A stretch of 40,771 nt of DNA from Hydrogenophilales bacterium 16-64-40 (lineage in GTDB: Bacteria > Pseudomonadota > Gammaproteobacteria > Burkholderiales > Thiobacillaceae). The translations under genes and the position numbers were made by a program. Location: positions 1 to 40,771 of the forward strand of contig NCGX01000027.1 in assembly GCA_002256995.1 (NCBI GenBank), in the 5' to 3' direction. Below the pieces are notes generated by a model, which did not search any database, was not told where the DNA came from, and saw nothing but the letters and a program-made list of their open reading frames with translations. Below, piece by piece: positions 1 through 8,672 of this stretch. The first letter of the stretch is position 1, and each line of letters opens with the position of its first letter.

Positions 1-500
1 GCAACGATCCATTTGTAGGATTCGCCGTTGATCATGATCTGCCACTTGCCGGAACGCACGGGCTTGCCGCCGTCCTTCAGCGCGGGCAGGCCCTGGGCGC
101 CGTCGTGGCGCTCGCCGTTTTCGTCGGTCTTCCAGATCGGCAGGCCCCATTCTTCGAACAGGTGCACGGAATCGTCCACGTTGCGGCCCAGGTCGTAGGC
201 CAGGTCGTCGCGGGTGATGCCCATCAGGTCGTTGGAGACCATGCGGGCATAGTCGGCGGGGTCCTGCTCGGAGCCGATGTAGGTGTTGATCGCGGACAGA
301 CCCTGCGCCACGGCGCCGGAACGGTCCATTGCGGCCTTGTCGACCAGCTTGATTTTCAGATCGATGCCCATCTCGGCCTTGGCAGCATCTGCCCAGCGCA
401 TGACTTCGTAGCCGGCGCCGCAGCAAGCCATGCCACCACCGATCAGAAGGATATCCACATCCTCTTGGACAACTTCGGGATTACCAAATTCTCCAGCCAT
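1..500 (-). CDS. aprA: Adenylylsulfate reductase alpha subunit (partial, N-terminus)
   Basis: This is the flavoprotein subunit of dissimilatory APS reductase, which in sulfur oxidisers runs in reverse and joins sulfite to AMP to give APS in the cytoplasm. Only about the first 166 codons are in the window; the 3' end is cut by the window edge. The ATG at 500-498 follows a good ribosome site (GAGGTG). The N-terminus reads MAGEFGNPEVVQEDVDILLI, then an FAD dinucleotide-binding motif GGGMACCGAGYE, then the RSGAVAQGLSAINTY segment typical of AprA. It lies 27 nt after aprB on the same strand, the usual aprBA order, downstream of sat. The flavin motif and the AprB partner make the call secure. Catalytic residues nearer the C-terminus cannot be checked here. 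Confidence 0.95.
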   Translation of the reverse strand, partial: MAGEFGNPEVVQEDVDILLIGGGMACCGAGYEVMRWADAAKAEMGIDLKIKLVDKAAMDRSGAVAQGLSAINTYIGSEQDPADYARMVSNDLMGITRDDLAYDLGRNVDDSVHLFEEWGLPIWKTDENGERHDGAQGLPALKDGGKPVRSGKWQIMINGESYKWIV

Positions 501-527
501 TTCACACCTCTTTCAATTAAATCTGGA

Positions 528-1001
528 TTACTTACGGATCAGTTCGGCAGGGTTGCCGGCGCGATAACCACCCATCATGTCCCGGGTAAACGAACCCGTG
601 GCTTCGATGTCAGCCATCTTGGGCATGGGCTTGCCGCCGTAGCAGTCAATGGAGCCTTCGGGCGTGGTGCGGATCGGGAACTTGAAGCGCTTCAGCGTGC
701 CGTTGCGGAACTTGATCGTCCACATGATGGAGTCGGAACCACGCAGCGGCTGGACCATGCCGCCCAGCGGCACGACGTCGGCGTAATGGCGGACTTCAAT
801 AGCTTGTTGCGGGCAAATCTTCACGCAGGAATAGCACTCCCAGCACTGCTCGGGTTCCTGGTTCCAGGCCTTCATCGCATGGCCAGTTTCCGAACCGTCC
901 TTGTCGAGCTTCATCAGATCGTGCGGGCAGATGTACATGCAGGCGGTCTTGTCCTGACCCTTGCAGCCGTCGCACTTATCGGTACGAACATAGGTTGGCA
1001 T
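528..1001 (-). CDS. aprB: Adenylylsulfate reductase beta subunit
   Basis: This is the iron-sulfur subunit of APS reductase and carries electrons to or from the AprA flavin. At 157 residues it has the family length. Two ferredoxin-type [4Fe-4S] sets are visible: C10-x2-C13-x7-C21-x3-C25-P and C53-x2-C56-x2-C59-x3-C63-P. The long C-terminal tail (about residues 70-157) is the part that wraps around AprA in known structures. The start is supported by AGGAG about 8 nt upstream. The gene sits 118 nt downstream of sat and 27 nt upstream of aprA, so the three are probably co-expressed as a sulfite-oxidation unit. No membrane-anchor gene (aprM or qmoABC) is visible on this side of the cluster. Confidence 0.96.
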   Translation of the reverse strand: MPTYVRTDKCDGCKGQDKTACMYICPHDLMKLDKDGSETGHAMKAWNQEPEQCWECYSCVKICPQQAIEVRHYADVVPLGGMVQPLRGSDSIMWTIKFRNGTLKRFKFPIRTTPEGSIDCYGGKPMPKMADIEATGSFTRDMMGGYRAGNPAELIRK

Positions 1002-1119
1002 TACAGTCTCCTAAAGTTAGCTAACAATCCGCGTACGTCGCGGTCCGATTAGAACTGAACCCGTCCTTGGCCGGGGCGACTCGCGAATCCGCTTCCGGTA
1101 GGCTCGTGTCCTAAAATCT

Positions 1120-2337
1120 TCATGCGGCCGAGTGGCCCTTCAGCTCGACCTTGACGTTCTGCTCCGAGGACAGGCCGGCGTAGTACTTCTGCAGCACCTT
1201 GGCGACTTCGGGGCGGCTGAATTCGACCGGCAAATTCTGGCCTTCGGACAGCATCGAACGCACCTTGGTGCCGGACAGCAGGATTCGGTCATCCTTGGTG
1301 TGCGGACAGGTGCGCTGCGAGGCCATGCCGCCACACTTGTTGCACCAGAAAGTCCAGTCGATGTTCATGTTTTTGGTTTCGAGCGCATCCTTGGGGATCT
1401 CGTCGAAAATCTTCTGCGCGTCGAACGGGCCGTAGTAGTCGCCGACGCCGGCGTGGTCGCGGCCGACGATCAGGTGCGAGCAGCCGTAGTTCTGGCGGAA
1501 CAGGGCGTGCAGCAGGGCTTCGCGCGGACCGGCATAGCGCATGTCCAGCGGGTAGCCGGCCTGGATCACGGTGTTCGGGGCGAAGTAATTTTCGACCAGG
1601 ACACTGATGGCTTCGGAGCGCACTTCGGCGGGGATGTCTCCCGGTTTCAGTGCGCCCAGCAGAGAATGAACCAGCACGCCGTCCATGGTCTCGATGGCGA
1701 TCTTGGCCAGGTATTCATGGCTGCGGTGCATCGGGTTGCGGGTCTGGAACGCGGCGATCTTGGACCAGCCCATTTGTTCGAACTTGGCGCGGGTTTCGGC
1801 CGGGGTCATGAACTGGTCGCCGTACTCTTCCTTGAACGTGCCGGTGGACAGCACCTTGACCGGACCAGCGAGGTTGACCGGGCCCTGGTCCATCACCATC
1901 TTCACGCCGGGATGCTCGAGGTCGGTGGTCTTGTAGACCTGCATGCACTCGTGCGCCTTGTCGATGGCGTACTTTTCGGTGATGGTCATGGTGCCCATGA
2001 TTTCGCCGGATTGGCCGTCGACCAGTGCCACGTCGTCGCCGACCTTGATGCTCTGGCTGGTGACTTCGTCGGCGGAGAGGGTGACCGGGATGGGCCAGAA
2101 CAGGCCGTTGGCCATTTTGAAGCCGTCGCACACGCCTTCCCAGTCGGCGTGGGTCATGAAGCCTTCCAGCGGTGTGAAGCCGCCGATGCCCATCATGATG
2201 AGGTCGCCGGTTTCGCGTGAAGTCATCTTGACCTTGGGCAGCGAGGCTGCGCGGGTTTTTTCGGCGGCAAGCGCATCACCCGTCAGCAGCAGGGGTTTGA
2301 GTTCACCGCCACCGTGTGGGCGTACCAGTTTCGACAT
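1120..2337 (-). CDS. sat: Dissimilatory ATP sulfurylase
   Basis: Sulfate adenylyltransferase. In sulfur oxidisers it makes ATP and sulfate from APS and pyrophosphate, giving substrate-level phosphorylation downstream of AprBA. The 405-residue protein is the single-chain Sat type, not CysDN. Visible motifs are QTRN (198-201) and HRSH (204-207), which bind the nucleotide phosphates, and GRDH (292-295). A zinc site C332-x2-C335-x8-C344-x-H346 is also present, as in dissimilatory and archaeal Sat. No APS-kinase domain is fused. The start has GAGGAG upstream. The gene precedes aprBA on the same strand. A terminator lies between it and the next gene upstream, so it should have its own promoter in 2338-2459. 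Confidence 0.96.
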   Translation of the reverse strand: MSKLVRPHGGGELKPLLLTGDALAAEKTRAASLPKVKMTSRETGDLIMMGIGGFTPLEGFMTHADWEGVCDGFKMANGLFWPIPVTLSADEVTSQSIKVGDDVALVDGQSGEIMGTMTITEKYAIDKAHECMQVYKTTDLEHPGVKMVMDQGPVNLAGPVKVLSTGTFKEEYGDQFMTPAETRAKFEQMGWSKIAAFQTRNPMHRSHEYLAKIAIETMDGVLVHSLLGALKPGDIPAEVRSEAISVLVENYFAPNTVIQAGYPLDMRYAGPREALLHALFRQNYGCSHLIVGRDHAGVGDYYGPFDAQKIFDEIPKDALETKNMNIDWTFWCNKCGGMASQRTCPHTKDDRILLSGTKVRSMLSEGQNLPVEFSRPEVAKVLQKYYAGLSSEQNVKVELKGHSAA

Positions 2338-2377
2338 GCTGTCTCCTCAGACTCTGTGGGGGTATTAGTGTCGAGGC

Positions 2378-2407
2378 AGCATAGCACCGGGCCCGGCGCC
2401 TGAATAA
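2378..2407 (-). promoter_or_regulatory. Candidate sat promoter with palindrome in the spacer
   Basis: On the minus strand a TATGCT box (2383-2378) lies 18 nt after a weak -35-like TTATTC (2407-2402). The spacer is filled by a near-perfect 16-bp GC palindrome (GCACCGGG/CCCGGCGC, 2384-2399, one mismatch). Placement between sat and an upstream terminator makes a promoter here necessary; the exact boxes are a guess. A dyad inside a long spacer is the layout used by MerR-type regulators, but no such regulator is in the window. Confidence 0.35.
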
Positions 2408-2459
2408 TCCTTTATTTTTATTTGAGGATAAGCGGGGTTGATGCCGAATGGCGGGCACA

Positions 2460-2488
2460 AAAAAGCCCGGGAAAACCGGGCTTTTTTG
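2460..2488 (-). terminator. Rho-independent terminator after the 137-residue gene
   Basis: A perfect stem of A6-GCCCGG / CCGGGC-T6 with a 5-nt loop gives T-tracts on both strands. It sits just after the stop of the minus-strand gene at 2504-2917 and separates that gene from sat. Confidence 0.85.
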
Positions 2489-2503
2489 TTATATAGCAAT
2501 GAC

Positions 2504-2917
2504 TTATGCGTCGAAAAAGGCGGGCATGTCGGTCTGCTCGGTTTTGATGACGTCAACCCAGGCGGGTTTGGTGTCGGCACCGGCAGCAGCCAGCTTTTTG
2601 GTTTCCTCGTAGAGCATCTTCCAGCGGTTGTAGAGACAGTCGCTGACCTTGCGCATGCCGCCGTCGAAGTAGGAATTATGCAGGTCGCCGATGGTGCGGG
2701 TGAAGGACTCCATCTGCTCCAGCAGGTTGTGCGGGTAGCCGCGGCGATTGTGATCGGCGTATTTGACCATTTCGCGCTTGACCGCGCGCACAAAGACTTT
2801 CTGGCCTTCGGTGAGGTCGGCTTCGGTGCGGGGGGCGCCGCCGTAATTCATGACTTCCTGGATGAAGCCGTTCAGGCGTTCTCCAAAATCGAAGTTGGCG
2901 TAATCGACATTTTGCAT
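2504..2917 (-). CDS. Unrecognised 137-residue protein upstream of sat
   Basis: I do not recognise the family. It is a soluble, charged, mostly helical-looking protein that begins MQNVDYANFDFGERLNGF and ends DMPAFFDA. It has no signal peptide, no membrane segment and only one cysteine (in SDCLYNRW), so it is not a redox carrier of the usual kinds. The start has GGAGAAACC upstream and the gene ends at a strong terminator, so it is a real, single-gene transcript. Its place beside sat-aprBA hints at a role in sulfur metabolism, but nothing in the sequence proves it. Confidence 0.8.
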   Translation of the reverse strand: MQNVDYANFDFGERLNGFIQEVMNYGGAPRTEADLTEGQKVFVRAVKREMVKYADHNRRGYPHNLLEQMESFTRTIGDLHNSYFDGGMRKVSDCLYNRWKMLYEETKKLAAAGADTKPAWVDVIKTEQTDMPAFFDA

Positions 2918-3022
2918 GGTTTCTCCGTTCTCAGATGGTGCTTACAAGGCAAATACAACTTCAGTAATTATCCTACGCCGCGCTGTACGGCTGTCTAGGG
3001 TCTTCTTGGAAGCGTGGCGCGA

Positions 3023-3733
3023 TTATTGCCTAAGCCCTTGAATCCAGCGGGAATAAATTTTGTCCGCCAACTGGTGCAATTGGGCGGTGCGGACAGCCAT
3101 GTCCGCGTGGATGGCGCCGACCGATTGTACCCCCGGGCTGTCGCTGGCAGCGATCTCGGGCGCGCCGTTGGCGCACCAGCTGGCGATGAGTTCGGGGGTC
3201 ATTTCGACGTGGCATTGCATGCCGATATGACGGTCGTTCAGCACATAGGCCTGATTGGCGCAAAAGGCGCTGTCGAGGATGCGGGTGGCGTCCGGCGGCA
3301 GGCTGAAGGTTTCGCCGTGCCAATGGAATGCCAGCATGGGGGCTGTGGCATCGCCCAGCCACGGGCGCGCGGCGTCGGCATCGGTGATGCGGACGTCGCC
3401 CCAGCCGATCTCCTTGGCCGGGTTGGCGCCGACCGTGCCGCCGAGCGCGCGGGCCATCAGTTGGCCGCCCAGACAGTGGCCGATCACCGGAATGTCCGCC
3501 GCGACCGCCTGGCGAATCAGTGCAAGTTCGGGCTCAATCCACGGCAGATCGTCGTTCACGCTCATCGGCCCGCCCATCAAGCAGACGCCGGAAACGCCGT
3601 TAAGGTTTTCGGGCACGGCGTCGCCGGCGTCGATGCGAAGCAGTTGCCAGGGAATGCCGTGGCGATCCAGGAACGTGGTGAAATACCCTGGCCCTTCGGT
3701 CGGGGAATGACGAAAAATCAGAACAGGATCCAT
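3023..3733 (-). CDS. Class I glutamine amidotransferase (GMP synthase-like)
   Basis: A stand-alone triad glutamine amidotransferase of 236 residues. The nucleophile elbow is GHCLGGQ with Cys87, and the catalytic His and Glu are in QCHVEMTPE (H175, E177). An oxyanion-strand motif MGGPMSVND and the FHWHGETF segment are typical of the YfeJ/GMP-synthase-like group that acts without a fused synthetase domain. The substrate is unknown. The reading frame stays open upstream to 4075, but MDPVLIFRHSPTEGP is the family-like start and the upstream part is antisense to another gene. The ATG (3733-3731) overlaps the divergent start codon of the protease gene at 3732. The ribosome site is weak. Confidence 0.88.
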   Translation of the reverse strand: MDPVLIFRHSPTEGPGYFTTFLDRHGIPWQLLRIDAGDAVPENLNGVSGVCLMGGPMSVNDDLPWIEPELALIRQAVAADIPVIGHCLGGQLMARALGGTVGANPAKEIGWGDVRITDADAARPWLGDATAPMLAFHWHGETFSLPPDATRILDSAFCANQAYVLNDRHIGMQCHVEMTPELIASWCANGAPEIAASDSPGVQSVGAIHADMAVRTAQLHQLADKIYSRWIQGLRQ

Positions 3734-4382
3734 GATGGCGCTCGGAAAAAAATCAATCGGTACTATCTTAGCCGCAGGGTGGCTGGCTTGCACGGCGACC
3801 TGGGCTGCCAGCGTCTCGGTGGTGGGCCTGTTCAAGGACAAGGCCATCGTCAGCATCGACGGCGGCAGGCCGCGCACGCTGAGTGCGGGGCAGACGGTCC
3901 AGGGGGTGAAACTGCTCGCTGCGGATTCGGATAGCGCCAGCTTCGATGTCGACGGCAAGCGCCGCACTTTGCACATGGGGCAATCGTTTGCCGGCGGCCC
4001 CGCGGCGGCTGCGCACCAGAGCGTGTCGCTCACCGCCGACGCGCGCGGCCACTTTTCTGCGGCAGGCTCGCTCAACGGCTATCCGATGAGCTTTCTGGTC
4101 GACACCGGTGCGACTTCCATCGCCATCAACGCAGCCGAAGCCCGGCGCATCGGGCTCGACTACAAGTCGGGTGAGGCTATCGGTGTCGGCACCGCCGCCG
4201 GCAGGGTGCCGGCCTGGCGCGTCAAGTTCAACACCGTCAAGGTCGGCAGCATTACGCTTAACCACGTGGACGGACTGGTGGTGGAGAGCGGCCTCAATGT
4301 GCCGCTGCTGGGAATGAGTTTTCTGAATCGGATGGAGATGAAGCGCGACGGTCAGACGATGACGCTGATCCAGCGCTACTGA
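3732..4382 (+). CDS. Secreted retropepsin-like aspartic protease (clan AA, TIGR02281 type)
   Basis: A 216-residue exported protein. The first 26 residues form a signal peptide (hydrophobic GTILAAGWLACTATWA). Next come a small beta-rich domain (about 27-90) and a single retropepsin domain with the active-site motif FLVDTGATSIAIN and a hydrophobic VPLLGMSFL near the end. Proteins of this family are single-chain and probably act as dimers in the periplasm; substrates are unknown. Either of two adjacent ATGs (3732 or 3735) could start it. The first overlaps the start codon of the divergent amidotransferase gene, so the two genes cannot both have separate 5' leaders. A terminator follows at 4402. 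Confidence 0.88.
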   Translation: MMALGKKSIGTILAAGWLACTATWAASVSVVGLFKDKAIVSIDGGRPRTLSAGQTVQGVKLLAADSDSASFDVDGKRRTLHMGQSFAGGPAAAAHQSVSLTADARGHFSAAGSLNGYPMSFLVDTGATSIAINAAEARRIGLDYKSGEAIGVGTAAGRVPAWRVKFNTVKVGSITLNHVDGLVVESGLNVPLLGMSFLNRMEMKRDGQTMTLIQRY

Positions 4383-4401
4383 GGTCAAGCCTTCTGAATG
4401 C

Positions 4402-4431
4402 AACAAGGCCTGCGCTTGCAGGCCTTGTTTT
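4402..4431 (+). terminator. Terminator between convergent protease and folE2 genes
   Basis: A perfect 12-bp stem (AACAAGGCCTGC / GCAGGCCTTGTT) with a GCTT loop, followed by TT then G-run. It can serve both the plus-strand protease gene and the minus-strand folE2 gene that ends at 4451. Confidence 0.75.
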
Positions 4432-4450
4432 GGGGGTGGCAGCGAAGACC

Positions 4451-5263
4451 TCAGGCGGGTTTTCGCTTGTCGCGTTCGATCAGCGCGTAGGCGCTGTGGT
4501 TGTGGATGGACTCGAAGTTCTCTGCCTCCACCACGTAGGAATCGATCAGCGGTTCGTCGTTCATCGCGGCGGCGACGTCGCGCACGATGTCCTCGACGAA
4601 TTTCGGGTTGTCGTAGGCGCGCTCGGTGACGTATTTCTCATCCGGCCGCTTCAACAGGCCGAACAGTTCGCACGAGGCCTGATCTTCGACCTTGCGCACC
4701 AGGTCCTCGATCCACAGGAAACCGTTGGTTCTGGCCGAGACGGTGACGTGCGAGCGCTGGTTGTGCGCACCGTAGTCGGAAATCTTCTTCGAGCACGGGC
4801 ACAGCGAGGTCACCGGCACCAGCACCTTGGTGGTGTGGGCGAATTTGCCGTTTTCGATGGAGCCGATGAAGGTGACTTCATAGTCCAGCAGGCTCTGCAC
4901 GCCGGAGATCGGCGCGGTCTTGTTGATGAAGTAGGGGAAGCTCATCTCGATGTAACCCGATTCGGCCTCCAGGCGCTCGACCATCTGACGCAGCATGCCT
5001 TCGAAATTCTCGACCGAAATCTCGCGCTCGCGCGTGTTGAGAATTTCGATGAAGCGCGACATGTGCGTGCCCTTGAAGTTGTGCGGCAGATAGACGTACA
5101 TGTTGAAGTCGGCGATGGTGTGCTGGACGCCGTCGCTCTTGTCTGCCACGCGAACCGGGTGGCGGATGCTCTTGATGCCGACCTTGTCGATGGCGATCTG
5201 ACGCGTGTCAGCCGAGCTTTGCACGTCTGGCATGCATACGGCAGTGTCGCAAATCTGGTTCAT
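4451..5263 (-). CDS. folE2: GTP cyclohydrolase FolE2 (type IB)
   Basis: Catalyses GTP to 7,8-dihydroneopterin triphosphate, the first step of folate synthesis. It is the metal-promiscuous type IB enzyme that many bacteria use when zinc is short. At 270 residues it is full length. The active-site cysteine region [20 protein letters not shown] (C155, C157, H167) is intact, as is the downstream acidic segment [20 protein letters not shown]. The start has AGGAG upstream. It follows dxs by 79 nt, but this gap carries a promoter with a palindrome, so it is probably regulated on its own. No folE1 is seen in the window. Confidence 0.95.
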   Translation of the reverse strand: MNQICDTAVCMPDVQSSADTRQIAIDKVGIKSIRHPVRVADKSDGVQHTIADFNMYVYLPHNFKGTHMSRFIEILNTREREISVENFEGMLRQMVERLEAESGYIEMSFPYFINKTAPISGVQSLLDYEVTFIGSIENGKFAHTTKVLVPVTSLCPCSKKISDYGAHNQRSHVTVSARTNGFLWIEDLVRKVEDQASCELFGLLKRPDEKYVTERAYDNPKFVEDIVRDVAAAMNDEPLIDSYVVEAENFESIHNHSAYALIERDKRKPA

Positions 5264-5303
5264 GGCAGGCTCCTTGATGTGATATCAGCGTTGGCTGAAT
5301 GCA

Positions 5304-5342
5304 GTTTAGACTAAGTATAAACTGGCAGAATAGTTGAGTAAA
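5304..5342 (-). promoter_or_regulatory. folE2 promoter with palindromic operator over the -10 box
   Basis: On the minus strand, TTTACT (5342-5337), a 17-nt spacer and TATACT (5319-5314) form a good sigma-70 promoter that begins right after the dxs stop. A 19-bp imperfect palindrome, GTTTATACTTAGTCTAAAC (5322-5304), covers the -10 box. Many folE2 genes are repressed by Zur. The spacing and AT-rich arms are reminiscent of, but not identical to, Zur sites. Confidence 0.55.
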
Positions 5343-7202
5343 CTACTCGGGTAATAGGGTTATCCGATCGAGCACGGCGGCTTCGATCCCCGTCGCGTCA
5401 AGCCCGCAGCCGGCCAGCATCCTGACCGCATCGCCGTGCTCGATGAAGCGGTCGGGCAGGCCCAGGTGCAGCACGGCCACCTGAATGCCCAGTTCAGCGA
5501 GCGCCTCGGCCACGCCGGCGCCGGCGCCGCCCGCCACCGTGTTTTCCTCCAGCGTGACCAGCAGGCGGTGGCTTTGCGCCAGTTCGCGCAGCAGGTCGAC
5601 GTCCAGCGGCTTGACGAAGCGCATGTCGGCCACGCTGGCGTCGAGTACCGCGGCCGCTTCCAGCGCGGGCGCGACCAGGCTGCCGAAAGCGATCAGCGCC
5701 ACCTCGCGGCCGCTGCGGCGTAGTACGCCGCGGCCGATCTCGAACGGGTCGAGGCCGGGCTCGATCGCGGCGCCGGCGCCGCTGCCGCGCGGGTAGCGCA
5801 CCGCCGACGGGCCGTCGTGCAGGAACGCGGTGGTCAAGAGACGGCGGCACTCGTTCTCGTCTGAAGGCGCCGCGATCAGCATGTTGGGGATGCAGCGCAG
5901 GAAGGACAGATCAAAGCTGCCGGCGTGGGTGGGGCCGTCGGCGCCAACCAATCCGGCGCGGTCGATCGCCAGCATCACCGGCAGATCCTGCAGGGCGATG
6001 TCGTGGATCAACTGGTCGTAGGCGCGCTGCAGAAAAGTCGAATAGATCGCTACCACCGGCTTCACGCCCTCGCATGCAAGGCCCGCGGCAAAAGTCAGCG
6101 CGTGCTGCTCGGCGATGCCGACGTCGAAATAGCGCTTGGGGAATTCCTGCGAGAAGCGCACCAATCCGGAGCCTTCGCGCATCGCCGGGGTGATGCCGAC
6201 CAGCCGCGTGTCGGCCGCTGCCATGTCGCACAGCCAGTCGCCGAACACCTGGGTGTAGGTCGGCTTGCCGCCGGACGTTTCAGCGACGCCGGCCGCCGGG
6301 TCGAAGCGTGAAACGCCGTGATACAGGCAGGGGTTGGCTTCGGCGGGCTTGTAGCCCTTGCCTTTTTTGGTGACCACATGGAGAAATTGCGGACCGCTCA
6401 ACTGCTTGATGTTGGAGAGGGTGTCGAGCAGCACGTCGAGGTCGTGGCCGTCGATCGGGCCGATGTAGTTGAAGCCGAATTCCTCGAACAGCGTGCCCGG
6501 TGTCACCATGCCCTTCATGTGTTCCTCGGCGCGCTTGGCCAGCTCGCGGATCGGCGGTGCGACCGACAGCACTTTCTCGCCGGCGCGGCGCGCGGCCGCA
6601 TAGAACTTGCCCGACATCAATCGCGCCAGGTAATTGTTGAGTGCGCCGACGTTGGGTGAAATCGACATGTCGTTGTCATTCAGCACCACCAGCAGCGGCA
6701 GGTCGGTGGTGCCGGCGTTGTTGAGTGCCTCGAACGCCATGCCGGCGGTCATCGCGCCGTCGCCGATGACCGCCACCGCGCGCTGGCTGGAGCCCAGCTG
6801 ATGGAAGGCCTCGGCCATGCCGAGCGCGGCCGAGATCGAGGTGCTCGAATGGCCGACACCGAAGGCGTCGTACTCGCTTTCGGCGCGCCGCGGAAAGCCG
6901 GCGATGCCGCCCGGCTGGCGCAGTCCGGCCATCGCTGCGCGGCGTCCGGTCAGGATCTTGTGCACATAGGTCTGGTGGCCGACGTCCCACACGATGCGAT
7001 CCGCCGGGGTGTCGAACACGTAATGCAGCGCCAGGGTCAGCTCCACCGTGCCGAGATTGGATGCCAGATGGCCGCCGGTGCGGCCCACCGATTCCACCAG
7101 GAATTTGCGCAGCTCGGCAGCGAGTGTCGGCAGGGCGTCAGGCGAGAGGGCGCGCAGGTCGGCGGGCGTGTCGACGGTGTCGAGCAGGGGGGAAGTCGTC
7201 AT
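5343..7202 (-). CDS. dxs: 1-deoxy-D-xylulose-5-phosphate synthase
   Basis: Thiamine-diphosphate enzyme that condenses pyruvate and glyceraldehyde 3-phosphate, the entry step of the MEP isoprenoid pathway. The protein is 619 residues, the family length. The TPP motif [18 protein letters not shown] starts near residue 147. [29 protein letters not shown] and RYPRGSG are all present, as is the C-terminal [10 protein letters not shown]. The frame is open further upstream into ispA, but the ATG at 7202 lies one base after the ispA stop (TAA-G-ATG) and gives the conserved N-terminus, so it is the start. It is the last gene of the xseB-ispA-dxs operon. Confidence 0.96.
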   Translation of the reverse strand: MTTSPLLDTVDTPADLRALSPDALPTLAAELRKFLVESVGRTGGHLASNLGTVELTLALHYVFDTPADRIVWDVGHQTYVHKILTGRRAAMAGLRQPGGIAGFPRRAESEYDAFGVGHSSTSISAALGMAEAFHQLGSSQRAVAVIGDGAMTAGMAFEALNNAGTTDLPLLVVLNDNDMSISPNVGALNNYLARLMSGKFYAAARRAGEKVLSVAPPIRELAKRAEEHMKGMVTPGTLFEEFGFNYIGPIDGHDLDVLLDTLSNIKQLSGPQFLHVVTKKGKGYKPAEANPCLYHGVSRFDPAAGVAETSGGKPTYTQVFGDWLCDMAAADTRLVGITPAMREGSGLVRFSQEFPKRYFDVGIAEQHALTFAAGLACEGVKPVVAIYSTFLQRAYDQLIHDIALQDLPVMLAIDRAGLVGADGPTHAGSFDLSFLRCIPNMLIAAPSDENECRRLLTTAFLHDGPSAVRYPRGSGAGAAIEPGLDPFEIGRGVLRRSGREVALIAFGSLVAPALEAAAVLDASVADMRFVKPLDVDLLRELAQSHRLLVTLEENTVAGGAGAGVAEALAELGIQVAVLHLGLPDRFIEHGDAVRMLAGCGLDATGIEAAVLDRITLLPE

Positions 7203-7203
7203 C

Positions 7204-8091
7204 TTAGAACGTCCGCTCGACCACGAAGTCGGCCAGCTGGCGCAGCCGCGCGGCGGGCGTCCCCAGGCTGTCCAGCGCGGCGTGGGCGTCGGCACGCAGT
7301 TCCTGCGCCAGTTCGCGCGCGCGCGCCGCGCCGAGCAGGCTGACATAGGTGGGCTTGTTGTTGGCGGCGTCCTTGCCGGCGGTCTTGCCCAGCGTCGCGG
7401 TGGGCGCTTCGGCGTCAAGCACGTCGTCGACCACCTGGAAGGCGAGGCCGATGCACTTGGCGTAATGGTCGAGCGCGGTGCGGGTGGTGTCGGGAACGCT
7501 GCCGCATTGCGCGCCGAGCAGCACCGAGGCGCGGATTAGCGCACCGGTCTTGTGGATGTGCATGAATTCGAGTTCGGTCAGGTTGAGCGGCTTGCCGACG
7601 CTGGCGAGATCGATCGCCTGGCCGCCGGCCATGCCGCGCGAGCCGGCTGCCTGCGCCAGCAGCTTCACCATGTTGAGCTGGGTGGCCGCATCGGCGGCCA
7701 ATGGCGTTGATGCGAGGATGTCGAATGCCAGGCTCTGCAGGGCGTCGCCCACCAGCAGGGCGGTCGCCTCGTCGAACTCGACATGCACCGTGGGCTTGCC
7801 GCGACGCAGCGCGTCGTCGTCCATTGCCGGCATGTCGTCGTGCACCAGCGAATAGGCGTGGATCAGTTCCACCGCGGCGGCGGCGTGCTGCACGCGTTCG
7901 GGGGACGCGCCGGTGACTTCGCCGGCGGCAAACGCCAGCAGCGGGCGCACCCGCTTGCCGCCGTCCAGCACGGCATAGCGCATCGCTTCGTGCAGGCGCT
8001 GCGGGGCAATGTGGGCAGGCGGGAGCCACTCGGCCAGCACGCTTTCCATGCGGGTCTGGCAGACTTGCGTCCAGGCGGCAAAATCAGTCAT
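7204..8091 (-). CDS. ispA: Farnesyl diphosphate synthase (geranyltranstransferase)
   Basis: Adds two isopentenyl diphosphates to dimethylallyl diphosphate to give farnesyl diphosphate. The 295-residue protein has the first aspartate-rich motif DDMPAMDDD (from residue 85) and the second, VVDDVLDAE (around 222). It also has the bacterial-type QAIDLAS and KTGALIRA segments. The start overlaps the end of xseB by 8 nt, and its stop is one base before the dxs start, so the three genes form a tight operon. This xseB-ispA-dxs order is common in proteobacteria. Confidence 0.96.
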   Translation of the reverse strand: MTDFAAWTQVCQTRMESVLAEWLPPAHIAPQRLHEAMRYAVLDGGKRVRPLLAFAAGEVTGASPERVQHAAAAVELIHAYSLVHDDMPAMDDDALRRGKPTVHVEFDEATALLVGDALQSLAFDILASTPLAADAATQLNMVKLLAQAAGSRGMAGGQAIDLASVGKPLNLTELEFMHIHKTGALIRASVLLGAQCGSVPDTTRTALDHYAKCIGLAFQVVDDVLDAEAPTATLGKTAGKDAANNKPTYVSLLGAARARELAQELRADAHAALDSLGTPAARLRQLADFVVERTF

Positions 8092-8341
8092 CGGTCTCTT
8101 CAGTCTTGAAAGGCTGCGCGGCCTTGAACGGGAGCAGGGCGCCGTTTTCCAGAATCTTCACCTGCTGCTCGGCATCGGCCAGTTGCTGGCGGCAATACTG
8201 CAGCAGTTCGGCGCCGCGCTTGTAGGCGGCGAGCGAAGCCTCCAGCGGCAATTGGCCGGATTCCATTTCGGACACAATGGCATCCAGTTCGGCCAGTGCG
8301 GATTCGTAATCCTTGGGGGGGGTGGCGCGGGATTTGGCCAT
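8084..8341 (-). CDS. xseB: Exodeoxyribonuclease VII small subunit
   Basis: Small subunit of exonuclease VII, which degrades single-stranded DNA from either end. The 85-residue protein begins MAKSRATPPKDYESALAELD and has the family pattern of two helices (YESALAELDAIVSEMESG and LEASLAAYKRGAELLQYC). An open frame extends 13 codons upstream, but the ATG at 8341 matches the family start. It is the first gene of the operon with ispA and dxs. The large subunit, xseA, is not in the window. Confidence 0.93.
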   Translation of the reverse strand: MAKSRATPPKDYESALAELDAIVSEMESGQLPLEASLAAYKRGAELLQYCRQQLADAEQQVKILENGALLPFKAAQPFKTEETDD

Positions 8342-8672
8342 GAACTCGGACCCGGCGGAGAAAGACCGACACTTTAACAAATTTAGCCCGCTGCTTTAAC
8401 AGTAATCAGCATCTCGGCGCCTTTCCGGCTGCAGGCCTGCTCGAAGTTTATGCGTGCCCGGCTTTAACATCGCCGTCGTGGCCGGCTCGCGCGGCACACC
8501 CAGCGAGGCCCTGAAACCGGGCCGTATCTGGCGGCGCTGGAAGATGGCATGATGCAATTTCATGCTTATCTGCCTCGAAACGAGCGGCATCTGAAATGGG
8601 TTTTATTTTGATTCCCCCAGCGCTCGGCGCGCACCGCCCGTTTTTTTGCCCTTCCGCGATGGGCTGCCCCCA
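8342..8672 (-). other. 331-bp gap: divergent upstream region with a possible coding remnant
   Basis: This gap must hold the minus-strand promoter of xseB-ispA-dxs and the plus-strand promoter of the permease gene. On the plus strand, after a stop near 8466, a frame reads ETGPYLAALEDGMMQFHAYL followed by PRNERHLKWVLF and a stop near 8610. It looks protein-like but has no start codon or ribosome site. It could be the tail of a decayed gene. I see no RNA gene here. Confidence 0.3.
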
